Positions 9,040-17,957 of a DNA stretch of 64,000 nucleotides are shown here, piece after piece. The notes under the pieces are model-generated. The model saw only the letters and a program-made list of their open reading frames with translations, was not told where the DNA came from and made no database searches. The stretch's first letter is position 1. The number at the start of each line of letters is the position of its first letter. The DNA is from Pseudoduganella albidiflava (GTDB lineage Bacteria > Pseudomonadota > Gammaproteobacteria > Burkholderiales > Burkholderiaceae_D), in contig NZ_CP036401.1 in assembly GCF_004322755.1 (NCBI RefSeq), positions 4,526,001 through 4,590,000 of the forward strand, written 5' to 3'. The position numbers and the translations under genes are program-made.

Positions 9040-10376
9040 GCCGCGCTCCCGGCCCGCTGCGCGCACACGATCCATACCGGGTTCTCGGCCGCCATGCGGT
9101 GCATGTGCAGGATCGGCTTGCTGCGCGCGGCCTGCAACTGCACCACGTCCCATGCGAAGTCATTCCCTGCGCCGCCCTCTTCCAGGGCGGCCAGTGCCGC
9201 GGTGGCCGTGGCCAGGTTCTCCAGCGTGACGAAATTCATCACCAGCGTGCCGCCGGGGCGCAGCCGCGTCATCACACCCCCGATCAGGCCGGCCAGTTCG
9301 CCGCCCGATCCGCCGATGAACACGGCATCCGGGTCGGGCCAGGCATCCAGCCCCTCCGGCGCCTTGCCGTGGTGCAGGCTGTAGTTGGCCACGCCGAAGG
9401 CAGCGTGGTTCTGCGCGGCGATCGCATGGTCGGCCTCGTTCTTCTCGATGGCGTACACGTGGCCGTGGGGGCACAGGCGCGCCGCCTCCAGGCCCACCGA
9501 GCCCGAGCCGGCGCCGATGTCCCACACCACGCTGTCCGCGCGCAGCTGCAGGCGCGCCAGGCTGACGGCGCGTACTTCCTGCTTGGTGATCAGGCCCTTC
9601 TCCGGCTGGCGCTGGACGTACGCCGTGTCCGGCAGGCCGAAGCGCACCGGCCGCGGCGCCGGCGCCACGCGCCACAGCAGCACCACGTTCAGCGGGGCGA
9701 AGCGCATGCCGGCCGCATCGGCCATCGGCAGCTCGGCCAGTACGCGTTCTTCCGGCTGCAGCAGGTTTTCCGCCACCGCCATCAGGAAATCGTCGCCCAG
9801 GCCCTCGGCCAGCAGCAGCCGGGCGATGCGGTCCGGGCTGTTGTCGGGGCTCGTCAGCACCAGCAGCCGCGCATGGGTGCGCAGCGCCTGCGCCAGCCCG
9901 TACAGGCCGTGCTCCGGCGTGGCCCCGCGCCGCCACTCGCCGGCATCCTTCGCATGCACCGAGACGATGGCGGCATCGTGCCAGGCCAGCCCGATGCGCG
10001 CGCAGGCCAGCTGCAGCGTCGACAGGTTGGGCAGGATATCGAGCGCCTGCACGCACAGGTGCTGCGCCAGGTACGGGGCGATGCCGTGGCACAGCGGGTC
10101 GCCGGTGGCGAGCACCACGCACTGCAGGTGGTCGGCGCGCGCGGCACGCACCCACGCCGGCACGTCCTTCAGGCGGCCGGTCAGGTCGTGGCACACGGTG
10201 CCGGCTTTCAGCTCGGGCGCCAAGAGCGCCAGCGTGCGGGCGCCGCCGATCACCACGTCGGCGCTGCGCAGGTGCGCCAGCGCCGTGGCGTTCAGGCTGG
10301 CGACGCCATCGTCGAGCACGCCGATCACGCGGCAGGGGTTGGGGTCTTTGTCGTCGGTGTCGATGCGGTTGTCCAT
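9036..10376 (-). CDS. cobL: Precorrin-6Y C5,15-methyltransferase (decarboxylating) CobL (CbiE-CbiT fusion)
   Basis: A 446-residue two-domain enzyme. Residues about 15-210 are the CbiE methylase (VVLATGDPLCHGIAPYL), and about 245-446 are CbiT with a class I SAM site (VWDIGAGSGSVGLEAAR). It methylates C5 and C15 and decarboxylates the ring C acetate chain. The start is the ATG giving MDNRIDTDDKD, 17 bases after the cbiD stop. This is one of only two junctions in the operon that are not 4-base overlaps. Confidence 0.95.
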   Translation of the reverse strand: MDNRIDTDDKDPNPCRVIGVLDDGVASLNATALAHLRSADVVIGGARTLALLAPELKAGTVCHDLTGRLKDVPAWVRAARADHLQCVVLATGDPLCHGIAPYLAQHLCVQALDILPNLSTLQLACARIGLAWHDAAIVSVHAKDAGEWRRGATPEHGLYGLAQALRTHARLLVLTSPDNSPDRIARLLLAEGLGDDFLMAVAENLLQPEERVLAELPMADAAGMRFAPLNVVLLWRVAPAPRPVRFGLPDTAYVQRQPEKGLITKQEVRAVSLARLQLRADSVVWDIGAGSGSVGLEAARLCPHGHVYAIEKNEADHAIAAQNHAAFGVANYSLHHGKAPEGLDAWPDPDAVFIGGSGGELAGLIGGVMTRLRPGGTLVMNFVTLENLATATAALAALEEGGAGNDFAWDVVQLQAARSKPILHMHRMAAENPVWIVCAQRAGSAA

Positions 10377-10393
10377 GAATGAGGTCCCGGAGT

Positions 10394-11590
10394 TCAGGTT
10401 TCGGTATCGGCGATGTGGGCGACGCCGGTGCGGCCGGCGCTGGCGGGGCGTTCGCGCGGCAATGCCGGGGCCGACCATACGTCCGCCACCAGTTCGCCCG
10501 TGAAGTCGCACACCAGCACGCGCAGTTGAAAGGCGCGGCCATAGCGGTCCGGCGCCGTCAGCGTATCGATGGCGGCCTGCGCGAGCGCGCGGTGGAATGC
10601 CTCGCCCAGGCCCCTTTCGACCATCAGCTCGGCGCCGAAGCGCGCCGTTTCGGCGGCCGCCATGGCGGCGCAATCTTCCGCGCTGGCGCCGATGCGCCGG
10701 CCGATCTCCGCCACCAGGTCGGTGTCGACTTCGCTGCGGTTGGCGTGGGTGATCGTTTCGCCCTGGGCGATCTTGGTCAGCTTGCCCACCATGACGGCCA
10801 GCACCACGAGGCCGATGCCCTGCGCCACGGCTTCGTCGAGCGCATAGCGGAGGAAGTCGCCCATCTGCACGAAGCAGGCGGCCGGCAGCGCCGGCCGCTC
10901 GCCGCGCAGCGTGGCCATCGCGAACGTTTCGGTGCGCCCGCCCGTCGTCAGCGCCACCATGCCATGGCCGGCGGTGGACGCCACCTGCACGCCCTGCACC
11001 ACGCTGGCGCGCCAGGCCGCCGTGGAATACGGCTTGACGATGCCGGTGGTGCCCAGGATGCTGATGCCGCCCAGGATGCCCAGGCGCGCATTGGTGGTCT
11101 TCTTCGCCATGACCTGGCCGTCGGGCACGCTGATCGTCACCTCGATGCCGTGTTCGGCCAGCAGGCCGGGCGCCGCTTCGCGCAGGTTGTCGGCGATATT
11201 TTTGCGCGGCACGGGATTGATGGCCGGCCCGCCCACTTCCAGGCCCAGGCCCTTCATCGTCACCGTGCCGACACCGTCGCCGGCCACCCATGTCACGGCA
11301 CCGGCCTGGCCCGGCAGCAGGCGCAGGTCGACCGTCAGGTGCGCGCCATCCGTGCAATCCGGATCGTCGCCGGCGAACTTGATCACCATCGCGTGGGCGC
11401 GGCCATCGCCGCAGCGGCCGTCGTGCACCGCGAACACCACCCGGCTGCCGTTCGGCAGCAAGGCCTCGACCTCTTCCGGCACGCGGCCGGTGGCCAGGCC
11501 CAGCATCGCCGCGCGCGCGGCCGCGGCGGCACAGGCACCGGTGGTGAAGCCGGTACGGGTCCCCCGTTCGGTTGCCGCCTTTTCCTTCAC
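10394..11590 (-). CDS. cbiD: Cobalt-precorrin-5B C1-methyltransferase CbiD
   Basis: A 398-residue enzyme of the cobalt-early route that methylates C1 using SAM. RTGFTTGACAAAAARAA near the N-terminus and GGISILGTTGIVKPYS in the middle are family signatures. The GTG at 11590 overlaps the cobH stop as GTGA, setting the start. CbiD belongs to the oxygen-independent branch and, with CbiG and CbiX, argues for early cobalt insertion. Confidence 0.95.
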   Translation of the reverse strand: MKEKAATERGTRTGFTTGACAAAAARAAMLGLATGRVPEEVEALLPNGSRVVFAVHDGRCGDGRAHAMVIKFAGDDPDCTDGAHLTVDLRLLPGQAGAVTWVAGDGVGTVTMKGLGLEVGGPAINPVPRKNIADNLREAAPGLLAEHGIEVTISVPDGQVMAKKTTNARLGILGGISILGTTGIVKPYSTAAWRASVVQGVQVASTAGHGMVALTTGGRTETFAMATLRGERPALPAACFVQMGDFLRYALDEAVAQGIGLVVLAVMVGKLTKIAQGETITHANRSEVDTDLVAEIGRRIGASAEDCAAMAAAETARFGAELMVERGLGEAFHRALAQAAIDTLTAPDRYGRAFQLRVLVCDFTGELVADVWSAPALPRERPASAGRTGVAHIADTET

Positions 11591-12276
11591 GGGCGCGCCA
11601 CCGCGGGATTCTTCTGGCGTTCCTCGGCCAGCGCCAGCAGCGCGTGCAGCGCCGCCACCACCAGCGTGGAGCCACCCTTGCGGCCGCGGATCACGATCCA
11701 CGGCACGTCGCCCACCTGCGCCATCATGTCCTTCGACTCGGCGGCCGACACGAAGCCGACCGGCATGCCCACCACCAGCGCCGGCCGCACGCTTTCCTCG
11801 CGGATCAGCCGTACCAGTTCGATCAACGCGGTGGGCGCGTTGCCGATGCCGACGATGGCGCCGTCCAGCAAGCCCAGGCGGTGGGCCTTGCGCATCGCCT
11901 GCACGGCGCGCGTGGTGTCCTCGGCCCTGGCCAGCTCGATCACGTCGCCATCGCTGATGAACTGGTGCGTGGCCATGCCGAAGTGCGCCAGGCGCGGCTG
12001 CGACAGGCCCGAGCAGATCATCTCCACGTCGGCCACGACCGGTGTGGCGCCCCCCAGCATGGCGCGGATGCCCGCTTCCACGGCGTCGGGATGAAAGTCC
12101 GTGAGGCCGTTGAAATCGAAGTCGGCATTCGCGTGGATCATGCGCCGCACAATCGGCCACTGCGCGGCCGTGTAAGCGTGCGGGCCCGTTTCGGCATCGA
12201 TGATGGCGAAGCTGTCATGCTCGATCACCTGGCCGGCACGGGTCAGCTGCTCGGTGACGGTGTTCACGCTGCTCAT
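11587..12276 (-). CDS. cobH: Precorrin-8X methylmutase CobH/CbiC
   Basis: A 229-residue enzyme that moves the C11 methyl to C12 to make hydrogenobyrinate or cobyrinate. The IIDAETGPHAYTAAQWPIVRRMIHANADFD region contains the conserved His of the active site. VGMPVGFVSAAESK is another family motif. Its ATG overlaps the cbiX stop as ATGA. Confidence 0.94.
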   Translation of the reverse strand: MSSVNTVTEQLTRAGQVIEHDSFAIIDAETGPHAYTAAQWPIVRRMIHANADFDFNGLTDFHPDAVEAGIRAMLGGATPVVADVEMICSGLSQPRLAHFGMATHQFISDGDVIELARAEDTTRAVQAMRKAHRLGLLDGAIVGIGNAPTALIELVRLIREESVRPALVVGMPVGFVSAAESKDMMAQVGDVPWIVIRGRKGGSTLVVAALHALLALAEERQKNPAVARP

Positions 12277-13367
12277 GCGGGCACCCCTGCCTTGCCGTGG
12301 TCGTGGCCGTGGTGATGTTCGTGGCCGTGCTCATGCTCATGGCCATGACCGTGGTCGTGGCCATGCTCATGCCCATGCTCATGCCCGTGTGCGTGTCCAT
12401 GATCGTGGCCATCGCCGGCCCCGTGGGCATGGCCATGGTCGGGCCCGGGCGCGTGCGTATGCGCATGCGAATGCCCGTGTCCCAGGTCATGGGCGATCTC
12501 GCGGTAGCTGCATCCGTCGCATGGCAGGCGGCTGTCCGGCACGCCGGCGCGCAGGTTCTCCACCCGCTCTTCCATCAGCGCGAAGATTTCCGCCTCGAAG
12601 CCGAAATGCTCGGTACACGCGAAGCGCACCTGCGGATACTGCGCGCGCAGGTGCTCGACCTGGCGGTGGATGCGCTGCATCAGCGTGCCCGTGTACAGGT
12701 AATAAGGCAGCACGACGACCTGCCGCATGCCCAGCAGCACCTGGCGCTGCACCACCTTTTCCAGGCGCGGCCACGTGATGCCCGTAAAGGCCAGGTCGAC
12801 CAGCTCATGGTCGCCCTCTTCCAGCAGCCAGCGCGCCATCTTCGCCATGTCGCCATTGGCGCCGCGGTCCGAGGAACCGCGGCCCAGCAGCACCACGCCG
12901 GTGGTGGTGGGATCGGGCATGTCGAGCGTGGCCATGGCGCCCCGCAGGCGGCGGCGCAGCACGGTAAGCACCGGGTCGCTGGCGCCCAGGTGCGGCGCCA
13001 GCAGGATCTCCGCCTGCGGGCAGGCCGCACGCGCCGCCTCGATCGCCTCGGGAATTTCCATCTTCACGTGCCCTGCGGCATTCAGGATCAGCGGCACCAC
13101 CAGCACCCGCCGCGCAGCGCGGCCAGCGGCCAGCAGCGCGGCGTTCAGTTCCGGCGGCGCGAACTCGATGAAGCACAGTTCGATGCGCCAGCCAGGCTGG
13201 CGGGCACGCCACTGCTCGGTGAACTCGCGGATCTCGCGGTTGCCGGAATCCTCGCGCGAGCCGTGTCCGACGATGAGGATAATCTCGCTTACCTGCGGGG
13301 ACACCTGCGCGGTCAGCGGCGCGGCCGCCGCGGGCGGCGCCGGCTGCATCATGATGGGTCCGTTCAT
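12273..13367 (-). CDS. cbiX: Sirohydrochlorin cobaltochelatase CbiX, long form with His-rich tail
   Basis: A 364-residue class II chelatase with two tandem CbiX halves. The first contains LIVGHGSREDSG (about residues 31-42) with the catalytic-type His; the second contains VVLLGRGSSDRG. After the catalytic region comes a Cys-x-x-Cys (LPCDGCSYRE) and then about 65 residues dominated by His-Gly and His-Asp pairs. The long CbiX of Bacillus megaterium also has a CxxC Fe-S motif and a His-rich stretch, so this layout is known. The tail probably binds cobalt or buffers metal. Its ATG overlaps the cobM stop. Confidence 0.93.
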   Translation of the reverse strand: MNGPIMMQPAPPAAAAPLTAQVSPQVSEIILIVGHGSREDSGNREIREFTEQWRARQPGWRIELCFIEFAPPELNAALLAAGRAARRVLVVPLILNAAGHVKMEIPEAIEAARAACPQAEILLAPHLGASDPVLTVLRRRLRGAMATLDMPDPTTTGVVLLGRGSSDRGANGDMAKMARWLLEEGDHELVDLAFTGITWPRLEKVVQRQVLLGMRQVVVLPYYLYTGTLMQRIHRQVEHLRAQYPQVRFACTEHFGFEAEIFALMEERVENLRAGVPDSRLPCDGCSYREIAHDLGHGHSHAHTHAPGPDHGHAHGAGDGHDHGHAHGHEHGHEHGHDHGHGHEHEHGHEHHHGHDHGKAGVPA

Positions 13368-14155
13368 GCGCTTGCCTTTCTATAACGATGGGTAAAGGTC
13401 GGGTCGTACAATTTCGAGCGGGCCAGCGTTTCCCAGTGCAGCGCGCCGAGCGTGGGGCTGGCCACGATCATGGCCTGGCTGGCCACGCCGGCCTCGCGGC
13501 AGCGCGCCTTGATGTCGGCCAGCGTGCCGCGCAGGATCTTTTCCTCGCCGGGCCAGCTGGCCTTGTGCACCACCAGCACCGGCGAATCTTCCGGCCAGCC
13601 AGCCGCGCGCAGCGCCGTTTCCACCTTGTGCAGCAGCGTGATCGACAGGAAGATGCACAGCGTGGTGCGGTGCGCGGCCAGGCTGGCCAGGTCTTCGCCT
13701 TCCGGCATCGGCGTGCGCCCCGCCACGCGCGTGAGGATCACGGTCTGCGTGACTTCGGGCAGCGTCAGCGATTCGCCGGCGGCGGCCATCGAGGCCATCG
13801 CCGATGACACACCAGGCACGACGGCCCACTCGATACCGGCCGCGCCCAGCGGGCGGGCCAGTTCGATCAGCGCGCCGTACAGGCCCGGATCGCCCGTCTG
13901 CAGGCGCACCACCGTGCGGTGCAGGGCCGCCTGTTCGACCAGCCAGGCCGTCATCTCTTCGAGCGTCATGTCCTTCGAATCGCGGATCGTGCAGTCCGCC
14001 GGCGCGTACAGCGTCACGGCGCGGTCGACCAGCGAGCCGGCGAACAGCACGGCGCCCGCTTCGCCGAGCAGCCGGCGGCCCTTGACGGTGACGAGTTCCG
14101 GATCGCCCGGGCCGGCGCCGACGAACCACACTTTGCCGGGGTTTTCAATGGTCAT
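13364..14155 (-). CDS. cobM: Precorrin-4 C11-methyltransferase CobM/CbiF
   Basis: A 263-residue SAM-dependent tetrapyrrole methylase. KVWFVGAGPGDPELVTVKG is the N-terminal glycine-rich loop, VRLQTGDPGLYGAL the second motif, and VPGVSSAMAS follows. I use the ATG giving MTIENPGK, which overlaps the cbiO stop as ATGA; longer in-frame extensions are shadows of cbiO. Normal length. Confidence 0.96.
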   Translation of the reverse strand: MTIENPGKVWFVGAGPGDPELVTVKGRRLLGEAGAVLFAGSLVDRAVTLYAPADCTIRDSKDMTLEEMTAWLVEQAALHRTVVRLQTGDPGLYGALIELARPLGAAGIEWAVVPGVSSAMASMAAAGESLTLPEVTQTVILTRVAGRTPMPEGEDLASLAAHRTTLCIFLSITLLHKVETALRAAGWPEDSPVLVVHKASWPGEEKILRGTLADIKARCREAGVASQAMIVASPTLGALHWETLARSKLYDPTFTHRYRKASA

Positions 14156-15021
14156 GCGGTGTTCTCCAGGATGGTCGAGGTGGCCGGCAGCGCGCGTAGC
14201 GCTTCCAGCAGCGCCGGCAGGCTGCGCGGCGCCGGGGCCGGCGGCAGCACGCCGCGCGCCGCCAGTTGCGCATGCAGCGCGAAGGCCAGCGGCACGCGAT
14301 GGCCGGCGGCCTGCAGCAGGTCGGCACGCGCGGCCAGCTGCCCCGCTGGTGCGGAGGCGATGCAGCGGCCGGCGGCCAGCAAATGGATATCGTCGGCCCA
14401 CGCGAAGGCGAAATCGACGTCGTGGGTGGTGAGCAGTACCGTTACGCCGCGCGCGACAAGCCGGTCCAGCAGCGCGGCCAGGCTGGCCTGCATCGGCGCA
14501 TCGAGCCCCGCCATCGGTTCGTCGAGCAGCAGCACTTCCGGCTCCATCGCCAGCACGCCGGCGATGCACACGCGCTTCTTCTGGCCGAAACTCAGGTGAT
14601 GCACGGCGCGGCCGGCGTAGTCGCGCAAGCCGACGGCATCGAGCGCGGCATCGACACGGGCCGCCACGGTGGCGGCGTCGAGGCCCAGGTTGAGCGCACC
14701 GAACGAGACGTCTTCGCCGACGTGGGCGGCGAACAGCTGGCGCTCGGGGTCCTGGAAGACCAGGCCTACACGGCGCCGCAGCCCGGCCAGTGCGGCGCGG
14801 CTGTAGCCGACGGGCTGGCCGTCGCAGCGCAGTTCCCCGGCACACGGCCGCAGCAGGCCGTTCAGGTGCCGCAGCACGGTCGACTTGCCGGCACCGTTCG
14901 CGCCCAGCAGCACGTGGCGGCGGCCGCGGCCGAGCGCCAGCGTGCAGCCGCGCAGGCCGGTGCCGCCATCCGGATAGACGTGATCCACGCCGGCCAGTTC
15001 GAGCACGGGATGGTCCGTCAC
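14152..15021 (-). CDS. cbiO: Cobalt ECF transporter ATPase CbiO
   Basis: A 289-residue ABC ATPase. Walker A is LLGANGAGKSTVL, the Q-loop is LVFQDPERQLF, the signature HLSFGQKKRVCIAG, Walker B VLLLDEPMAGLD, and a switch His is in LLTTHDVDFAF. VFQDPERQLF and FGQKKR are typical of CbiO/EcfA. It powers cobalt uptake with CbiM, CbiN and CbiQ. The GTG at 15021 overlaps the cbiQ stop as GTGA. Confidence 0.95.
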   Translation of the reverse strand: MTDHPVLELAGVDHVYPDGGTGLRGCTLALGRGRRHVLLGANGAGKSTVLRHLNGLLRPCAGELRCDGQPVGYSRAALAGLRRRVGLVFQDPERQLFAAHVGEDVSFGALNLGLDAATVAARVDAALDAVGLRDYAGRAVHHLSFGQKKRVCIAGVLAMEPEVLLLDEPMAGLDAPMQASLAALLDRLVARGVTVLLTTHDVDFAFAWADDIHLLAAGRCIASAPAGQLAARADLLQAAGHRVPLAFALHAQLAARGVLPPAPAPRSLPALLEALRALPATSTILENTA

Positions 15022-15764
15022 CAGCGGTCTCCCAGCGCCAGCGCGACGAGCAGCGCACCGGCCAGCAGCGCCAGCGCGTTCTGGCGCCGCGCCCGGGGGA
15101 ATGCGGCGGGCAGGAAACGCAGTGTGCCGGTATAGGAACGGGCATCCGCGGCCACCTGCAGCGCAGCCGCCCGCAGCCAGACCTGCTGGGCGACATGGCC
15201 GGCCAGCAGGCCGGTCGAACGCCATGTTTGTACCCATCCATGGCGCCAGCCGGGATAGCCCAGGCGCGCGCGCTGCGCCTCCACACCGTCGTCCCAGGCG
15301 CGGCGCAGCACGAACAGCATGCGGTAGCACAGCGCCATCAGGTCGAGCAGCACCTCCGGCGTGCGCAGGCGGCGCAGCAGCGACAGCAGGTCGGGCAGCG
15401 GCGTGGTCAGCACGAAGCCCAGCAGCGCCGCCAGCACGGCCAGCGCCCGCAAGCCCGCGTGCACCGCCACCGGCACCATCGCGCCATTCCACTGCCAGTT
15501 GCCATGCACGCCGGGGCCGACCGGCAAGGTGGCGCAGGCCAGCAGCAGGAAACCGAGCGGTGCCCGTGCCACCGCCAGCCAGGTGCGCAGCGGCACGCGT
15601 GCGCCGAGCAGCGCAGCGAGCATCGGCAGCAGCGCCAGGACCGCCAGCGTGGCGGGCCGGCAGGCGATCCATGCGGCAGCGATGCCCGCCAGCGCGAACA
15701 ATGCCTTGGCCGATGGCGCAACGCCGCGCCAGCGGCTCGCGTAAGCTGCTGTTTCAACCAGCAT
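15018..15764 (-). CDS. cbiQ: Cobalt ECF transporter transmembrane subunit CbiQ
   Basis: A 248-residue membrane protein with several hydrophobic helices between residues about 20 and 130 and one near the C-terminus (about 228-245). The cytoplasmic part has the Ala-Arg-rich coupling segment (VEAQRARLGYPGW and ALQVAADARSY) that contacts the ATPase. It overlaps the end of cbiN by 11 bases. Confidence 0.92.
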   Translation of the reverse strand: MLVETAAYASRWRGVAPSAKALFALAGIAAAWIACRPATLAVLALLPMLAALLGARVPLRTWLAVARAPLGFLLLACATLPVGPGVHGNWQWNGAMVPVAVHAGLRALAVLAALLGFVLTTPLPDLLSLLRRLRTPEVLLDLMALCYRMLFVLRRAWDDGVEAQRARLGYPGWRHGWVQTWRSTGLLAGHVAQQVWLRAAALQVAADARSYTGTLRFLPAAFPRARRQNALALLAGALLVALALGDRW

Positions 15765-16080
15765 CGGATTTTCCCGCGGCCGCGCGGGCCCGCTCGCGCC
15801 CGACCGACAGGCCCAGCCAGTAGCCGATCACGCCCGCGCCCAGTGCAGCCTGCAATGCGAACAGCAGCGAGGCGATCTCGCCGCTGGCCGGCTCGAACAC
15901 GGGAGAGAACCACGGCGCATAGCCCGGCGCGATGGTGCCGATGGCTTCGCGCGCCAGGTCATCGGCGCCGCCGAACGCGGCCCCGCCGGCCAGCCACAAG
16001 GGCAGTACCGTCAGCAGCACGATCGCGATCCAGGCCAGCCAGGTGCGCGCCTTTATCTTCAACCTCATCTGTCGCCTCAT
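15754..16080 (-). CDS. cbiN: Cobalt transport protein CbiN
   Basis: A 108-residue protein with two membrane segments (about residues 13-34 and 66-92) joined by a periplasmic loop containing [20 protein letters not shown]. This is the usual CbiN plan: it loads or stimulates the CbiM substrate-binding subunit. The start ATG overlaps the cbiM stop as ATGA; a second Met is four codons in. Confidence 0.9.
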   Translation of the reverse strand: MRRQMRLKIKARTWLAWIAIVLLTVLPLWLAGGAAFGGADDLAREAIGTIAPGYAPWFSPVFEPASGEIASLLFALQAALGAGVIGYWLGLSVGRERARAAAGKSDAG

Positions 16081-16757
16081 GTGCGCTCCCTGCCACGGTG
16101 CGCGAACACCGGCGCGGCCTGCTGTTCATGGCCGTGGAAACGGGCGATGGCGTTCACCACCAGCACCGTCAGCAACCCTTCGCTGATGGCGATAGGCACC
16201 TGGGTCAGGGCGAAGATGCCGGCGAACCTGGCCAGCGAAGCGGCCATGCCGCCCACCGGATCGGGAAACGCCCAGGCCAGTTGCAGCGAGGTGGTGGCGT
16301 ACGTGGCCAGGTCGCCCAGGCACGCCGCGGCGAACACGGCGGCGGAACGCGACATGCCCAGCGCGGCGGCGGCGCGGAACACGCCGTAAGCCACGAACGG
16401 GCCGACGACGGCCATCGAGAAGATGTTGGCGCCCAGCGTCGTCACGCCGCCATGGGCCAGCAGCAGGGCCTGGAACAGGAGCACCACGAAGCCGACCGGC
16501 ACCATCGCGGCGGGGCCGAACAGCAATGCGCCGAGCCCCACGCCGGTGGGATGCGAACAGCTGCCCGTGACGGATGGCAGCTTCAGTGCCGAGAGCAGGA
16601 ACGCGAATGCCGCGGCGACGCCGAACAGCATGCGCCGTTCGGGATGCTGGCGCAGGTCGCGCGCCATCGCGCGCAGGCCCGCGGCCAGGAAACAGGCGGA
16701 GACGGCCGACCAGCCCAGCGCGTGCGCGGGCGGCAGGAAACCTTCCATGATATGCAT
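16077..16757 (-). CDS. cbiM: Cobalt-specific substrate-binding membrane subunit CbiM
   Basis: A 226-residue polytopic protein, first gene of the operon. The N-terminus [10 protein letters not shown] is the conserved cobalt-binding end of CbiM: the amino group, His2 and a later His ligate the metal. [14 protein letters not shown] is another signature. A GGGAGG ribosome site lies just before the ATG. The leader upstream contains a cobalamin riboswitch, so cobalt uptake and corrin synthesis should be switched off together when B12 is plentiful. Confidence 0.95.
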   Translation of the reverse strand: MHIMEGFLPPAHALGWSAVSACFLAAGLRAMARDLRQHPERRMLFGVAAAFAFLLSALKLPSVTGSCSHPTGVGLGALLFGPAAMVPVGFVVLLFQALLLAHGGVTTLGANIFSMAVVGPFVAYGVFRAAAALGMSRSAAVFAAACLGDLATYATTSLQLAWAFPDPVGGMAASLARFAGIFALTQVPIAISEGLLTVLVVNAIARFHGHEQQAAPVFAHRGRERT

Positions 16758-16884
16758 TCGAATCCTCCCGTCGAATGGTCCATAAGAGCACCGGCGGGAG
16801 GATGAAAAGACGGTCGAGGCGGGGCCGGGACGGCAGGCCGCTTCGACAGCGGCTTCCCGTCACCCCGGGGAATGGTGCTGACTT

Positions 16885-17045
16885 GCTTGGGCCGGTATTC
16901 TGGCTCGCCGTCATTCTTCATCCGCGCCTTCCCGCGAGCGATCGCAGTGGCTAACAGGCGGAATCCGTCAGGCTTACAGCAGCGGGGGCTGCACCGGAAT
17001 GGCCGCGCGTGGCGGCTTCACCGGTTTCCCGTTTAACGCTTTCCC
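16885..17045 (-). promoter_or_regulatory. Cobalamin (B12) riboswitch
   Basis: Read on the minus strand, the region begins with GGGAAACCGGTGAAGCCGCC, continues with CAGCCCCCGCTGCTGTAA, has the B12-box core GCCACTG (16945-16951), and ends with GAGCCAGAATACCGGCC (16891-16907). These are the conserved blocks of the cobalamin riboswitch in the right order. It occupies most of the 402-base leader of cbiM, ending about 130 bases before its start codon. Binding of adenosylcobalamin should repress the whole 13-gene operon. Confidence 0.93.
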
Positions 17046-17159
17046 CGGAACGGGAAGAGCGCACCCAAGCGCGCATGGTAACCGAAATGCAATGCCGTGG
17101 CATAGCAATTTTGCTGCGTCGCCATGCCGGCCCGGTGATTGGCCGGGGGCGCCATGGCG

Positions 17160-17870
17160 TCAGATCGAAGTCGGCAGCCTGGCCACTTCGCGCTCGCCGA
17201 CGATGGTGAAATCATCCAGCGCGATGGTGGCTTGCCAGAGTGCGGTACCGCGCTGGAACAGGACGGTGACGCGCCGCTCGGCGGTCACGCGATGGGACAA
17301 TACCCGCGTGATGTCCTTCAGTACGACGGTCATGCCGGTACCGTCGGGCCTGGCCAGTCCGAAGTTCAACACCGGCCTTCTACCGTCCGGAACCGCATCG
17401 GCTGGCCGGGGCGTGGTGTATTCGATGTAGAGCGCCAGCGCGGGCGAGCCAGCGCGGTGCTCGCTTTCCTGCAACTGCCGCAGGACCGTCACCGTGTTCC
17501 CGTGCTCCTTGAACAGCCAGTGCGATGGCTGGCCGGCACCGTGGATGAACAGCACATTGCGTGTTCCGTCGCTGCGCTCGTACGAGTAATCGCGCTCCCG
17601 GTCCATCACGACGAGCCGGACCATGTCGATATCGGCGCCATGGACCTTTTCCACTGCCGCGAAACCGAGGACGACGCGCTTGCCGGCTTCCGCGGTTTTT
17701 TCCTCGGCCTTGACCATCCCCGGCCCCTTCACCGGGCCGCGCGCCAGCGACAGGTAGCCCAGCACCGCAGCGCCTGCGAGCATGCCCAGCAGAGCGAGCA
17801 GGAGCAGCAGGCTGACCAGGCGGTTGATGATGACGAAGCAGCGATCGGTTCTGGAGGCGGGGACGGTCAT
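17160..17870 (-). CDS. Hypothetical membrane-anchored protein
   Basis: A 236-residue protein that I do not recognise. It has one strong membrane segment near the N-terminus (about residues 16-42, leucine-rich) and then a soluble, beta-rich domain with RERDYSYERSDGTRNVLFIHGAGQ and a C-terminal half with many short beta-type stretches. The in-frame ORF reaches 17933 only through a TTG, so I start at the ATG. No clear ribosome site precedes it. It lies between the riboswitch leader and the Tad genes and need not belong to either. Confidence 0.6.
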   Translation of the reverse strand: MTVPASRTDRCFVIINRLVSLLLLLALLGMLAGAAVLGYLSLARGPVKGPGMVKAEEKTAEAGKRVVLGFAAVEKVHGADIDMVRLVVMDRERDYSYERSDGTRNVLFIHGAGQPSHWLFKEHGNTVTVLRQLQESEHRAGSPALALYIEYTTPRPADAVPDGRRPVLNFGLARPDGTGMTVVLKDITRVLSHRVTAERRVTVLFQRGTALWQATIALDDFTIVGEREVARLPTSI

Positions 17871-17957
17871 GGCGGGCACGCGGGCTGGTGGAAAACCAGC
17901 CGAAGCATAGCGAACATGACCGGATTCACACAAGCGTCAAGCGGAAGCCGCCGGAAT

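Noticed and set aside
12297..13385. Plus-strand ORF opposite cbiX starting with a Met/Val-rich hydrophobic stretch
   Set aside because: The hydrophobic stretch is the complement of the His-rich codons (CAT/GTG to ATG/CAC); it is a shadow.
17871..17933. Upstream TTG start for the hypothetical membrane protein
   Set aside because: No ribosome site, and the added residues precede the positively charged end of the membrane helix without adding a recognisable feature.
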